Positions 26,045 through 34,925 of a stretch of 64,000 nt of DNA are shown piece after piece; the first letter of the stretch is position 1; the number at the start of each line of letters is the position of its first letter. Origin of the DNA: Anaerolineae bacterium (lineage in GTDB: Bacteria; Chloroflexota; Anaerolineae; Anaerolineales; RBG-16-64-43); contig PLND01000040.1 in NCBI GenBank assembly GCA_003141675.1, positions 22,200-86,199 of the forward strand, read 5' to 3'. The position numbers and the translations under genes are program-made. The notes below the pieces were generated by a model. That model worked only from the letters and a program-made list of their open reading frames with translations. It did no database searches and was not told the DNA's origin.

Positions 26045-26641
26045 ATGGGTACACCGGATTATTCCAAATATTATCGTCATTCCATTCGTCTAGCCGGATA
26101 TGATTATTCGCAACCCGGAGTTTATTTCGTAACCATTTGTACATGCGGCAAGAACCCTTTATTTGGGAATGTTGTCGATGGTCAAGTGCGATTGAATGAA
26201 CGCGGTCGAGTGGCGCAGGTATATTGGTTTGATATACCGGTGCATTTTCCGAACAGCAAATTGGATGAATTCATAATAATGCCCGATCATGTCCATGGAA
26301 TTATCGCGATAACCGACATGGAGGTTGATAGGGCGCCGGTTGGGGGGGCGCAGATTGTAGGGGCGCCGGTTGTAATTGTAGGGGCGCAGCATGCTGCGCC
26401 CCTACAATTACAACCATTACAACCGGGATCGATCCCGGTGATCGTGCGATCGTATAAATCCGCTGTTACAAAACACATCCACGAATTGCGCGGAATGGCC
26501 GGAACCCCCGTTTGCCAGCGAAATTATTGGGAACATATAATCCGGAATGAGGACGAATTGGAACGAATCCGATATTACATTCGAAACAATCCAATGAATT
26601 GGGCCGTAAGGGCACATCGCGACGCGCCTCTACGGTTTTAA
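26045..26641 (+). CDS. REP-associated tyrosine transposase (RAYT, Y1_Tnp/TnpA_REP family)
   Basis: 198 residues. The N-terminus GVYFVTICT, the metal-binding HUH pair H82/H84 in MPDHVHGII and a C-terminal YYIRNNP with a Tyr (Y177/Y178) as likely nucleophile mark a Y1 HUH transposase of the RAYT group. Such enzymes cut and join single-stranded REP palindromes. The protein lacks none of its catalytic parts. Residues about 93-127, between the HUH core and the helix with the Tyr, are a low-complexity insert encoded by REP-like DNA, including a perfect 44-bp palindrome. REP-like repeats also stand immediately upstream and at the 3' end. A ribosome site (AAGGGGGAA) precedes the ATG. Confidence 0.92.
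   Translation: MGTPDYSKYYRHSIRLAGYDYSQPGVYFVTICTCGKNPLFGNVVDGQVRLNERGRVAQVYWFDIPVHFPNSKLDEFIIMPDHVHGIIAITDMEVDRAPVGGAQIVGAPVVIVGAQHAAPLQLQPLQPGSIPVIVRSYKSAVTKHIHELRGMAGTPVCQRNYWEHIIRNEDELERIRYYIRNNPMNWAVRAHRDAPLRF
26370..26413. repeat. Perfect 44-bp palindrome inside the transposase reading frame
   Basis: Left arm TTGTAATTGTAGGGGCGCAG continues through a GCATGC centre into its exact reverse complement, ending at 26413. It is in frame and codes for about 15 residues (IVGAQHAAPLQ core). Shorter variants of the GGGGCGC unit occur just before it (26330-26369), so the insert has grown by repeat addition. Confidence 0.85.
26604..26635. repeat. Degenerate REP-like palindrome at the 3' end of the transposase gene
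   Basis: CCGTAAGGGC on the left and GCGCCTCTACGG on the right form an imperfect inverted repeat that codes for the last residues (VRAHRDAPLRF). It looks like a worn REP unit recruited into the end of the gene. Confidence 0.5.
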
Positions 26642-26658
26642 TTCGCCCAATGGTTTAT

Positions 26659-27123
26659 CTACGATTCCTGTTCGCCCGCCTGCTCCTCGTTTAATTTTGT
26701 GATTCCGTTTCGCACCTGTAAAAGCAGCCGGCTCATTTCGGCTTCCAGCCGCGACAGGGATTCCAATACGTAATCGTTGGCCTCGTTGCGGATCCCGGCG
26801 GCATCTTCGCGCGCTTGTTGGACGATCTGGTCGGCGCGGGCTTCGGCGGCGGAGGTGATCGACTCGTGTTGAACGAGGGATTCGACGCGCTCGCGGGCCA
26901 GGTCCACCGTGCGTTGCGCCTCTTCCTGAGCCTGGGCCAGGAAGCGTTCGCGTTGGCTCATCACTTGCTGCGCTTTTTTCACTTCCTCGGGAATGGCGAT
27001 GCGCAGCTGGTCGATGAGTTCCAGAAAGCGTTCCTCATTGACAGCCGTCTCGTTCGTCAGGGGGATATGAAAACCGCTATTGAACAGTTCCTCCAGCCGG
27101 TCTACCAGGTGAAGGATGTCCAT
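26659..27123 (-). CDS. Coiled-coil protein conserved-looking neighbour of coaD
   Basis: About 154 residues, acidic and almost wholly helical. It starts MDILHLVDRLEELFNSG, then a long heptad-rich region with ERFLAQAQEEAQRTVDLARE reminiscent of ATP synthase b-subunit or DivIVA-like stalks. It has no membrane segment, so it is not a true F0 b subunit. The start at 27123 is chosen because GGAGG lies 5 nt upstream; the longer frame is a shadow. It follows coaD on the same strand after about 110 nt. The function is unknown; a scaffold role is possible from the coiled coil alone. Confidence 0.7.
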   Translation of the reverse strand: MDILHLVDRLEELFNSGFHIPLTNETAVNEERFLELIDQLRIAIPEEVKKAQQVMSQRERFLAQAQEEAQRTVDLARERVESLVQHESITSAAEARADQIVQQAREDAAGIRNEANDYVLESLSRLEAEMSRLLLQVRNGITKLNEEQAGEQES

Positions 27124-27233
27124 CCATGCCTCCGAAGGCCGCACAACGCGCGCCGGGCGGTTATGGGATACGGTGCAATTTCCATACCGTAGGGTACACC
27201 GAAGCGCGATTCCCGTCAATTCATCCGCAAGTG

Positions 27234-27761
27234 CTAATCCCGGAGCGAAGTGAGCGGTACCAGGCGCGGGCCTTCCTCGCCGAGCTCGTTGAACCTGCGG
27301 ATCACGGCCTCCGAGACGAAGGGGGGAACCATGCTGCTCACGTCGCCTCCCAGCGAAGCGATCTCGCGTACGGTCGAGGAGGAGAGGAACGAATGCTCTT
27401 CGCTGGTGATCAGGGCCACCACCTCGATGTCTGGCGCCAGGCGGTGGTTGGCCAGCGCCATGCGGAACTCGTGCTCAAAATCCGAGAACACCCTCAACCC
27501 GCGGACGATGACGCGCGCGTCGATTTTCCGGCACAGTTCGACCGTTAGGCTGCGGTAGCCGATCACCCGGAATTGCGGTTTGTCGACGAAGGCTCTGCGT
27601 GTCAGCTCGATCCGTTCTTCCGGGCTGAAGAGCAGCGTCTTGAGCGGCCGGTCGTATACGGCGATCACCACTTCATCGAACACGCGCGCGGCGCGTTGGG
27701 CGATGTCGATGTGCCCGAAATGGATCGGATCGAAGGTTCCTGGAAAGACGGCTCGTACCAT
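27234..27761 (-). CDS. coaD: Phosphopantetheine adenylyltransferase
   Basis: About 175 residues. GTFDPIHFGHIDI holds the nucleotidyl-transferase (T/H)xGH motif, and SFLSSSTVREIA is the second signature. It makes dephospho-CoA from phosphopantetheine and ATP. The start at 27761 (MVRAVFPG) has GAAGGG about 7 nt upstream; an ATG two codons earlier overlaps that site. It lies in the recG-coaD order common in many bacteria. Confidence 0.95.
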   Translation of the reverse strand: MVRAVFPGTFDPIHFGHIDIAQRAARVFDEVVIAVYDRPLKTLLFSPEERIELTRRAFVDKPQFRVIGYRSLTVELCRKIDARVIVRGLRVFSDFEHEFRMALANHRLAPDIEVVALITSEEHSFLSSSTVREIASLGGDVSSMVPPFVSEAVIRRFNELGEEGPRLVPLTSLRD

Positions 27762-27862
27762 GGTCATCCCTTCTCTGTTTATCAGCAATCTTCGCGGTTG
27801 TCCGGCACTTCCGACGGATCAGCCGCCCAAACACGCCGGGTAGACTTCCCCGACCCCACTGG

Positions 27863-30442
27863 TCAGGAAATTTCTCCCGGATTGGAATTCCAGCGGGAGG
27901 CCAGCCGCTCGGCCATCAGCCGGTGTTCCGGCGATTGCAAATCCGGGTCCTGCGCGAAAACCCGCTGCGCCGTGGCGCGGGCTTGTTCGATCAGGCGGAC
28001 GTCTAGAAGACGGGCCATGTCGGCGTTGGCGAATCCGGATTGCCGCGTGCCGAAGAACTCGCCCGGACCACGCTGCTGCAAATCCCGTTCGGCCAGGACA
28101 AATCCGTCCTGAACCTCTTCCATCGCCCGCAGGCGCTCGTTCTCAGCCTGGTCTTCGCTGTCGGCCACCAGGATGCAATATGACTCGTACGTGCCCCGAC
28201 CGATCCGCCCGCGGAACTGGTGCAGCTGCGCCAGGCCGAACCGGTTGGCTCCTTCGACCATCATCACCGTCGCGTTCGGGATGTCCACGCCCACTTCCAC
28301 CACCGAGGTGGAGACGAGAATATGCAATTCGCCGGCGCGGAAGCGGTGCATGGTTTCATCTTTCTCGTCCGCCCGCATCCGCCCGTGCAACAACCCCAGC
28401 TTCCATTCGGGGAAGATGCTTTCCTGCAGACGGCGATGTTCCTCCACGGCGGCCGTCGCTTCATTGTTCTCGCTTTCTTCGATCCGCGGGCAGATGACGA
28501 ACGCCTGCCGCCCCTGCCGTAATTGGCCGGTGATGAAGGCGTATGCCCGCTCGCGCTCGCCGGGAAGCAGGATGCGCGTGGTGACCGGCTTCCGCCCCGG
28601 GGGCATTTCGTCCAACAGACTGAGATCCAGGTCGCCGTAAATCGTCAGGGCCAGGGAACGCGGGATCGGGGTGGCGGTCATCACCAGAAGGTGCGGACTG
28701 CGGCCCTTGGCGCGCAATGCGGCCCGCTGCTCTACGCCGAACCGGTGCTGCTCGTCGATTACCGCCAGATCCAGGCGGGCGAAATCCACCGGACTCTCCA
28801 GCAGGGCGTGCGTCCCGACGACTACGGCGATCCGCCCGGATGCCAGACCGTGGCGGATTTCCTGTTTTTCCGATTCCGGCGTGGAACCCAGCAACAACCC
28901 GATCTGATCCTCGCGCAGAAATTCTCCCGACTCGACCATCCACCGGCGCAGCAATCCGAAATGCTGTTCGGCGAGTATTCCGGTAGGCGCCAGGAATGCC
29001 GCCTGACCACCCTGGGAGGCCACCGCCAGACAGGCCGCCAGTGCCACCACTGTCTTCCCGGATCCGACGTCTCCTTCCAGCAGGCGGTTCATCGGTTTCC
29101 CGGAATCCAAGTCGGCCAGGATCTCCGCGACGGCTTTCTGCTGGGCGGAGGTCAACGCGTAAGGCAGCGAGCCGAGAAAGGCGTCCAGTGCAGCCGGTCG
29201 CGGATATTTCCGCGCTTCGGCCGAAATCCAGTTCCGTTTTTGCTGCAGGATGCCCAGCTGCAAATACAGCAGCTCCTCGAAACCCAACCGGTCCTTGGCG
29301 TTCTTGAGCGACTCCCAGGAAGTGGGGAAGTGGATTTGCTGGAGCGCCTGTCCCAGCGCCATCCACTTCCCTTCTTCGAGGATGCGCGACGGAAGCGGAT
29401 CCGGCAGCCGGGTGGAGAGCCGGGTGACAGCGCTGTGAATGTGGCGCCGGAGGAAATTCTGGTGGATGCCGGCGGTCAGGGCGTAGACGGGAACTATTCC
29501 CCCGGTGCGGATCTGCTGCCGCTCGAGGAATTCCCATTCCGGCATCGTCATCGTCAACCGTCCAAGGTATTGACCGATTTTTCCCGAAAGCGCGAGGAGC
29601 TGTCCCTTGCGCAACCGGTCGGCGATCCAGGGTTGGTTGAAGAAACTGATCAGCAATTCGCCGCTCCCGTCGGCGACCGTTACTTCGGTGATGCTGCCCC
29701 TTTTCGTCCGGCGGGTGGTGGCTTCCCGGACGGCGGCCAGCACGGTTACCGTTTCCCCGTACCACAGACGGTTGATCGGTTTGGTCATGGAATAATCCAC
29801 GTACCGGCGCGGGAAGAACCACAATAAATCGCCGATTGTTTGCAGACCCAACCGTTGGAATGATTCCGTATTTTTATCGCCCACGCCAAACAACCGGCGG
29901 AGTGGAGCCTGCAACTCGCGCAAGGTGAGCGGGGTTGCCTCGATCGGCGGAGGGGCCGATCCTTCCGCCGCTGTGGGGGCAGGCGGGGCGGGCGGATGGG
30001 AGGGCGTTACGGGGAGCGGCTGCCCGGAGTGCGTGGCTTGCGTGGCTTGCGTTTGAAGGGCAAGCACAGGCCCGGATCCTACCGGTGGATAAGGCGCCGC
30101 CGGCGGTTGGGCCGCGATGGGTGAATCTTTTTGCCCGTCGCCTGTCGCAGGTTCAGTTCTGCGCGCCGCTTCCACTTCCTTTAAAAGGTCCTGAAGGGAG
30201 CGTTCCCGCTCTTCCCGTGCCATGGCGTGGTATCCTGCCAGCCAGTTTTCCACCCGCGTCACAAGCGCGTCTGGAACGGATTCTTTTCTGGCAGTCCCGC
30301 TCCAGGCGGCGGAAAAATTCTGGAACCCGCCCTGGACACACTGGTCCAGATATCCCATTCCGGCTTCATTGTGAAGCATCTTGCCCAACGTTTCGAGTAT
30401 GGTCGTCATGAAATTCGGTGTTCCTTCACCGGCAATTGTCAT
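27863..30442 (-). CDS. recG: ATP-dependent DNA helicase RecG with an N-terminal extension
   Basis: About 859 residues, longer than the roughly 680-700 usual. The wedge/OB domain begins near residue 175 with LFGVGDKNTESFQRLGL and IGDLLWFFPRRY. The helicase has GDVGSGKT (Walker A), DEQHRFG (DExH) and TATPIPRSL, then the second RecA fold with HGRM and the C-terminal LQQRGPGEFFGTRQSG. RecG remodels stalled forks and branched DNA. The extra N-terminal 170 residues comprise a helical part and a Pro/Ala-rich linker of unknown use. The start at 30442 overlaps the upstream gene by ATGA; ATG 30409 is an alternative. Confidence 0.93.
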   Translation of the reverse strand: MTIAGEGTPNFMTTILETLGKMLHNEAGMGYLDQCVQGGFQNFSAAWSGTARKESVPDALVTRVENWLAGYHAMAREERERSLQDLLKEVEAARRTEPATGDGQKDSPIAAQPPAAPYPPVGSGPVLALQTQATQATHSGQPLPVTPSHPPAPPAPTAAEGSAPPPIEATPLTLRELQAPLRRLFGVGDKNTESFQRLGLQTIGDLLWFFPRRYVDYSMTKPINRLWYGETVTVLAAVREATTRRTKRGSITEVTVADGSGELLISFFNQPWIADRLRKGQLLALSGKIGQYLGRLTMTMPEWEFLERQQIRTGGIVPVYALTAGIHQNFLRRHIHSAVTRLSTRLPDPLPSRILEEGKWMALGQALQQIHFPTSWESLKNAKDRLGFEELLYLQLGILQQKRNWISAEARKYPRPAALDAFLGSLPYALTSAQQKAVAEILADLDSGKPMNRLLEGDVGSGKTVVALAACLAVASQGGQAAFLAPTGILAEQHFGLLRRWMVESGEFLREDQIGLLLGSTPESEKQEIRHGLASGRIAVVVGTHALLESPVDFARLDLAVIDEQHRFGVEQRAALRAKGRSPHLLVMTATPIPRSLALTIYGDLDLSLLDEMPPGRKPVTTRILLPGERERAYAFITGQLRQGRQAFVICPRIEESENNEATAAVEEHRRLQESIFPEWKLGLLHGRMRADEKDETMHRFRAGELHILVSTSVVEVGVDIPNATVMMVEGANRFGLAQLHQFRGRIGRGTYESYCILVADSEDQAENERLRAMEEVQDGFVLAERDLQQRGPGEFFGTRQSGFANADMARLLDVRLIEQARATAQRVFAQDPDLQSPEHRLMAERLASRWNSNPGEIS

Positions 30443-30849
30443 TCCCCGAATAATTGGAAGAGCGTGTTGAAAAACGAGATCATTCCCCCGATCGCCAGAG
30501 CCAATCCTATCAGAAGCACAAGCGCCATCTGGTATCCATAGCGGAACAAATAAAAAATAATCGACAGGGAAAAATTCCCCGATTCCACGGCCGGCCAAAA
30601 AAGGACGTAGGCGGAGAACGCGGTGATCAGCATCCCTGCCAATGTATACATGAAGGCATCGGTCAGGTCGATCGGACTTTGGCGGCGAAGAATGACCTTT
30701 TTGTCTTCCGCTTCCACCTGGTCAACCAAAGCCTCCGCCTCGGGCCACTGGATCCCCTCCCGCAGGCATACATCGCGAATTAGGTCCTCGCGGTCACCGG
30801 CTGCGCTGAGCCGGTCCAAAATAAACTTGGAAATGATTTGATGATCCAT
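30439..30849 (-). CDS. Small membrane protein of unknown function
   Basis: 136 residues. The soluble N-terminal half contains an acidic helical region, and the C-terminal half has two hydrophobic segments (about residues 65-88 and 105-130). I do not recognise a family. It lies between a DegV gene and recG and is coupled to recG by ATGA, so it is expressed with them. Both its function and any link with the fatty-acid kinase genes upstream are unknown. Confidence 0.75.
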   Translation of the reverse strand: MDHQIISKFILDRLSAAGDREDLIRDVCLREGIQWPEAEALVDQVEAEDKKVILRRQSPIDLTDAFMYTLAGMLITAFSAYVLFWPAVESGNFSLSIIFYLFRYGYQMALVLLIGLALAIGGMISFFNTLFQLFGE

Positions 30850-30873
30850 TGAACAACCGGAATGAGACGGGAA

Positions 30874-31743
30874 TTATTGTTTGGTGGCGGCGGATACCGC
30901 GATGACTCCCACCGCGCCCGGGCCGGTGTGAATTCCGACTGCCGGAGAGATTTCGATCATGAAGACCTTTTCCTGAAGCATCCGGTTTACCCCCTGGATG
31001 CTTTGCGTGATCTGCGGGACCAGCGCATCCGCGACGTTTCGCGCGTTGGCGTGGGCAATCGCCAGACCCTCGATGGGGCCCCAGGACCGGACTTGTTCGA
31101 GCAGCACCGCGACCCCGCGCGAGTGCGTGCGAACCTGCGCCACGCGGTTGACGGTTCCCTCCATGATGGAAATGAGCAATTTGATCTGCAGAAAATTGCC
31201 GATCCCGGCCAGGACCATAGGAACCCGTCCGCTGTGCGCCAAATTGGTCAGACTCTCGAGCAGAGCCACCAGGTGGACCCGCTTCCGGGTTTCGGCGACC
31301 AGGTTGCAGGCGGCCTCCAGCGTGGCTCCCTGCCTTGCAGCTTCGGCTGCCGCCAGGATTTGGAACCCGGTGCCCATCGAAACCGTGCCGCTTTCAAGGA
31401 CTTTCACCCGGTCCGGGAAGTGCGATGATGCGACGTTGGCGGCATTGAAAATTCCGCTTAAGTTGCTGGCGGGATGAACGGAAAGAATCTTTTGAAACCC
31501 GCGTGTCAACATCGATTCAAACATTTCCTCGAACGCTCCGACCGAGGGCGAAGAGGTGGTGGGAAGCAGCCTTTCGGTCGCCATGCGGCGGTAAAGCTCC
31601 GAACGGGAAATATCCACCCCATCGCGAAAGCTCTTCCCGCCAAAGATGATATTCGCCGGGACAATGCCCATCTCGTACTTGGCGGCTTCTTCCGCCGGGA
31701 TGTCGCTCGTTGTATCCGTAACGAATCCGATCGCATGGTTCAT
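30874..31743 (-). CDS. DegV-family fatty-acid-binding protein (FakB type)
   Basis: About 289 residues. The DegV fold shows FVTDTTSDIP at the N-terminus, the TSSPSVGAF motif and the SGTVSMGTGF region that contacts the lipid head group. FakB proteins present a bound fatty acid to the kinase FakA, giving acyl-phosphate for membrane lipid synthesis. The start at 31743 overlaps the stop of a second DegV gene by ATGA and has GGGAGGCGG upstream. Two differing FakB proteins usually bind different acyl chains; which one binds what cannot be read here. Confidence 0.88.
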   Translation of the reverse strand: MNHAIGFVTDTTSDIPAEEAAKYEMGIVPANIIFGGKSFRDGVDISRSELYRRMATERLLPTTSSPSVGAFEEMFESMLTRGFQKILSVHPASNLSGIFNAANVASSHFPDRVKVLESGTVSMGTGFQILAAAEAARQGATLEAACNLVAETRKRVHLVALLESLTNLAHSGRVPMVLAGIGNFLQIKLLISIMEGTVNRVAQVRTHSRGVAVLLEQVRSWGPIEGLAIAHANARNVADALVPQITQSIQGVNRMLQEKVFMIEISPAVGIHTGPGAVGVIAVSAATKQ

Positions 31744-32699
31744 TGATCCGCCTCCCACCCGACCGTCTCATCACCGGCGGCGGGCATATCGAAAATGATT
31801 AACCCCGTCGAACGGGGGCCGAAGATCGAAGCCACCGAGGCGCCCAGATGCGCGGTGGAAACCGGACAGCCAGGAAACACCTCGTGCACGCGCTGAATCA
31901 TCAACCGGCCGTCGGCCTGGCCGTCGCGGGCATTGTATACCACTGCGAGCCGGCGCAGGTGGGTGAATTCGCCGATGAATTCTACCAACTTCTCCGCCGC
32001 TTGTTCCCGCGTTTGCACTTTCTCGAGCGGGATAATTCCGCCTTCCTCAAGGGAGAGGAACGGTTTGATCCCCAACATCTCGCCCAGCAGCACCTGCGAG
32101 CGGCTGATTTTGCCGGTGTGCTGCAGGTACGCCAGGTCCTCGACGAAGAAGACGGCGTACATCCTGGGCACGAGGTAACGCAGTTGACGGACCACCTCCT
32201 CCAGCGAAGCGCCCCGGTCCGAAATCCGCAGGGCTTCCCCGATGAGGAAGCCCACACCGGCTGATGTGGTCAGCGAATCCATCACGATGATATTCACCCG
32301 CCCGGCAAAAGCCTCCGCCGCCGTGCGCGCGTTGTGGACGGCGTGGCACAGCCGGCTGGAACTGTGCAGGCAAAGGATATTGCGCGTGTGCTGGGAAATG
32401 CATTCGAAGGTGGAAAGAAATTCGTCTACGCTCGGCGAGGCGACCACCGGCAGCGTCCCGCGGCAATCCATCAGCGTATGGATCTCCTCCAGGGTGTTTC
32501 CATCGTGCTCTAGAAAAGATTGGGTGCCAATGTGAATTGTGAGCGGAAGGACCGTCACGTCCGGCCGCAGGACGGTGTCGGCGTTTGGAAACGCGGAGGC
32601 GCTGTCGGTGACGATATGGATTCGAGAGCGGAGGGTTTTTCCGGGATCCGTTTTCGTTACATTTTCGTTTGCGGCCGTGATCAGCGCCTTGTGAGCCAT
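31740..32699 (-). CDS. DegV-family fatty-acid-binding protein (FakB type), second paralogue
   Basis: 319 residues. After a 25-residue leader comes IHIVTDSASAFP, then VVASPSVDEF and the SLTTSAGVGF lipid-pocket region, closing with the typical DegV C-terminus. It is the likely partner of the FakA-like kinase 12 nt upstream. It differs strongly from the next DegV protein, so the pair was not recently duplicated. The unusual N-terminal leader has no clear signal-peptide character. Confidence 0.87.
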   Translation of the reverse strand: MAHKALITAANENVTKTDPGKTLRSRIHIVTDSASAFPNADTVLRPDVTVLPLTIHIGTQSFLEHDGNTLEEIHTLMDCRGTLPVVASPSVDEFLSTFECISQHTRNILCLHSSSRLCHAVHNARTAAEAFAGRVNIIVMDSLTTSAGVGFLIGEALRISDRGASLEEVVRQLRYLVPRMYAVFFVEDLAYLQHTGKISRSQVLLGEMLGIKPFLSLEEGGIIPLEKVQTREQAAEKLVEFIGEFTHLRRLAVVYNARDGQADGRLMIQRVHEVFPGCPVSTAHLGASVASIFGPRSTGLIIFDMPAAGDETVGWEADQ

Positions 32700-32710
32700 T
32701 GTGCCCCCTG

Positions 32711-34402
32711 TTATTCCACCGAAAGGATGAGGAAATAGTGAGGCTGCCCGCCTTCGTACATCTCCACCTGTTGGGCAGGGTATTCGACGCGGACTTTATC
32801 CGCCAGTTGGTTGGCCTGGGAAGGACTTAGATCCTCGCCCCAATAGAGGGTGATCAGTTCGTGTGAATCCGCTTTCATCTTTCCCAAAAGATTTAATAGC
32901 GCTTCCTCCAAATTCTTTCCGGTGACCACCAGATCGCCGTTGTGCAGGCCGATAAACTGTCCTTCGGCCACCGGTAGCCCGTTCATCTCCACGGTCCGGG
33001 TTGCTTGGGTCAGTTCCCCGCTTTCGATGCCGTCAACCGCTTGGATCATCGCGGACGAAACCACCTTCAGGTCCCCGTCGTTTTGAAAAGCGAGCATGGC
33101 CGCGATTCCCTGCGGGACGGAGCGCGAAGGGACGATCGCGATTTCCTTCCCGGTCAACGCGCTGGTCTGCTGGGCGGCCAGCAGGATGTTTTTATTGTTG
33201 GGCAGGATAATTATTTTTTCGGCGGGCAAATCGGCAAAGGAGGAAAGGATTTCCTGCGTGCTCGGGTTCATGCTCTGCCCGCCGGGAACGACCGCTGACA
33301 CACCCAGACTGGCGAAAACCCGCGTCAATCCCGCGCCGGGAGTGACCGCGACCGCGGCAATTTGCCCCGGCTGGACCTTGCGGAATTCGATCCTCCCGGC
33401 CGGCTCCTTTGTCATGCGGCCTTCCGTTTGCTCCTGAAGATTCTCGATGGCCACCTTCGAGACGGTGCCCAATTGGATGGTAAGGTCGATCGGATCGTAT
33501 CGTTTTTCGGCGGGAACGTGGATATGCAGACGGTAGAACTCATCACCTTGACCGACCTGAATCGAGGTGCCCATCGTTTCCAGCTGCCGATAAAACCACG
33601 GTACGTCCAGGGGGGAGGTGGGTGAAAAATCCACAATCACCTCAAAATCCTGGCCTTCTTCAATGAACTCGCCGGCCCGCTTTAAATCCAGGGAGGAGAG
33701 GGGAGGAATCGCGTCCACGGGTTGGTCCAGCGGCTTTCCCTCCAGATAGCGCAACATTCCTTCCAGGAAAAAGAACAACCCCTTGCCGCCGGCATCCACC
33801 ACGCCCGCTTCCCGCAGGACCGGCAGGAGCTCCGGCGTCCGCTGCACCGAACGGTCGGCGGCGACCACGATCCGATCCATCAATTCCGCCAGCGAGCAGC
33901 CTTCGACGTACGCTCGTTCCGCTTCCATTGCGATGTCGCTCGCCACGGTTAGAATCGTTCCTTCCACCGGGCGGACGACCCCCTTGTAGGCCGTTTCCCG
34001 CGCCTCCTGCCACGCGCGGGCAAACGCGGCCGGGTCGATTTCCAATTTTGAATCCAAACTGCGGGCGATGCCGCGCCAGATCTGCGAGAGGATGACTCCG
34101 GAGTTGCCGCGCGCGCCCATCAGCGCGCCGTGCGCCACGCTGTGCGCCACCAAGCCGGCGTTGGACGAATCACTCTCGGCGATTTCCTGGAAGGCCGCCT
34201 GCATGGTGAGCGACATGTTTGTCCCGGTATCGCCGTCCGGTACCGGGAATACGTTGAGTGAATTGACGATTTGCTGGTTGGTATTAAGCCAGACCAGGCC
34301 CGCGTGGACGAGCCGTTTGAGGAGCCTGCCGTCGATGTAGGCGCCCTGGGAATCCGGAGAAGTCGGGGAGGAGAATTTGGGTTCTGGGGGGGAGGATGTC
34401 AT
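32711..34402 (-). CDS. fakA: Fatty acid kinase subunit A (DAK2-domain, YloV/FakA)
   Basis: 563 residues. The N-terminal DAK2 (Dha kinase L-like) domain has NVFPVPDGDTGTNM, with the metal-binding Asp residues, and GARGNSGVILSQIWRG. The rest (about 230-560) is the FakA middle and C-terminal region that binds FakB. With FakB it phosphorylates fatty acids for incorporation into phospholipids. The gene follows a Gls24 gene, as in many Firmicutes (YloU-YloV), and precedes two FakB-type genes. Confidence 0.92.
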   Translation of the reverse strand: MTSSPPEPKFSSPTSPDSQGAYIDGRLLKRLVHAGLVWLNTNQQIVNSLNVFPVPDGDTGTNMSLTMQAAFQEIAESDSSNAGLVAHSVAHGALMGARGNSGVILSQIWRGIARSLDSKLEIDPAAFARAWQEARETAYKGVVRPVEGTILTVASDIAMEAERAYVEGCSLAELMDRIVVAADRSVQRTPELLPVLREAGVVDAGGKGLFFFLEGMLRYLEGKPLDQPVDAIPPLSSLDLKRAGEFIEEGQDFEVIVDFSPTSPLDVPWFYRQLETMGTSIQVGQGDEFYRLHIHVPAEKRYDPIDLTIQLGTVSKVAIENLQEQTEGRMTKEPAGRIEFRKVQPGQIAAVAVTPGAGLTRVFASLGVSAVVPGGQSMNPSTQEILSSFADLPAEKIIILPNNKNILLAAQQTSALTGKEIAIVPSRSVPQGIAAMLAFQNDGDLKVVSSAMIQAVDGIESGELTQATRTVEMNGLPVAEGQFIGLHNGDLVVTGKNLEEALLNLLGKMKADSHELITLYWGEDLSPSQANQLADKVRVEYPAQQVEMYEGGQPHYFLILSVE

Positions 34403-34429
34403 CTCCGGTATCCTGCCATCTATGGGATG

Positions 34430-34789
34430 TCAGTCGGGATTGCTGACCCGAAGGCCTTGCACATGGATGTTCACGGTTTCCACGGGCAGGCCCAGTACCC
34501 GTTCCACGGTGTACCGCACCGCATGGGCGACGCTGTCGGCCACGGTGGATATTCGGGTTCCATATTCAAGAATGACGTACACATCGAGCGTGATTTTGTC
34601 TTCGAGGACGTGCACCGCGACCCCCTGGCGGGGGTCTTTGGCGGTGGGGTGCACCAGGGATTCGAACCCTCCGCGCGCGGCCATGCCCACCACGCCGTAG
34701 GAACTCAAAGCGGCTTGGCTGGCTAGCGCGGAGATCGCATTCGGAGAGATGCGGATGGAGCCCAGGGAGATTTCCTCTTCCTTCTTCAT
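34430..34789 (-). CDS. Asp23/Gls24 family protein (YloU type)
   Basis: About 119 residues. SLGSIRISPNAISALASQAA starts the family domain, followed by GVVGMAARGG and the alternating strand pattern ending VETVNIHVQGLRV. The family is linked to envelope stress and often pairs with fakA. I start it at MKKEEE (34789), where a GGAGGAG site lies about 10 nt upstream. Divergent from rpmB. Confidence 0.88.
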   Translation of the reverse strand: MKKEEEISLGSIRISPNAISALASQAALSSYGVVGMAARGGFESLVHPTAKDPRQGVAVHVLEDKITLDVYVILEYGTRISTVADSVAHAVRYTVERVLGLPVETVNIHVQGLRVSNPD

Positions 34790-34849
34790 TCCGTTATTCT
34801 CCTCCCTTCCTTCCCCGGTGGGGAGATTCATATCCCGGATGTTTTTATC

Positions 34850-34878
34850 TTGCCGGACGGTGCTTCCTGTGGTAAGAT
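34850..34878 (+). promoter_or_regulatory. Promoter of rpmB
   Basis: TTGCCG at 34850-34855 and TAAGAT at 34873-34878 are 17 nt apart, about 47 nt before the rpmB start. The -35 matches four of six and the -10 five of six of the sigma-70 consensus. Confidence 0.6.
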
Positions 34879-34925
34879 GCGACCCGGCTTGCATCCGATT
34901 TGCTGCATCAGGAAGGAATGAAACA

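Noticed and set aside
26330-26413. Repeated GGGGCGC units considered as a CRISPR-like array
   Set aside because: Units are short, irregular and in frame within the transposase gene, without equal spacers or cas genes; REP-like palindromes explain them.
28461-29827. Open frames over 430 codons on both strands across recG
   Set aside because: They overlap the conserved helicase motifs of recG in other frames and have shadow-type composition without recognisable domains.
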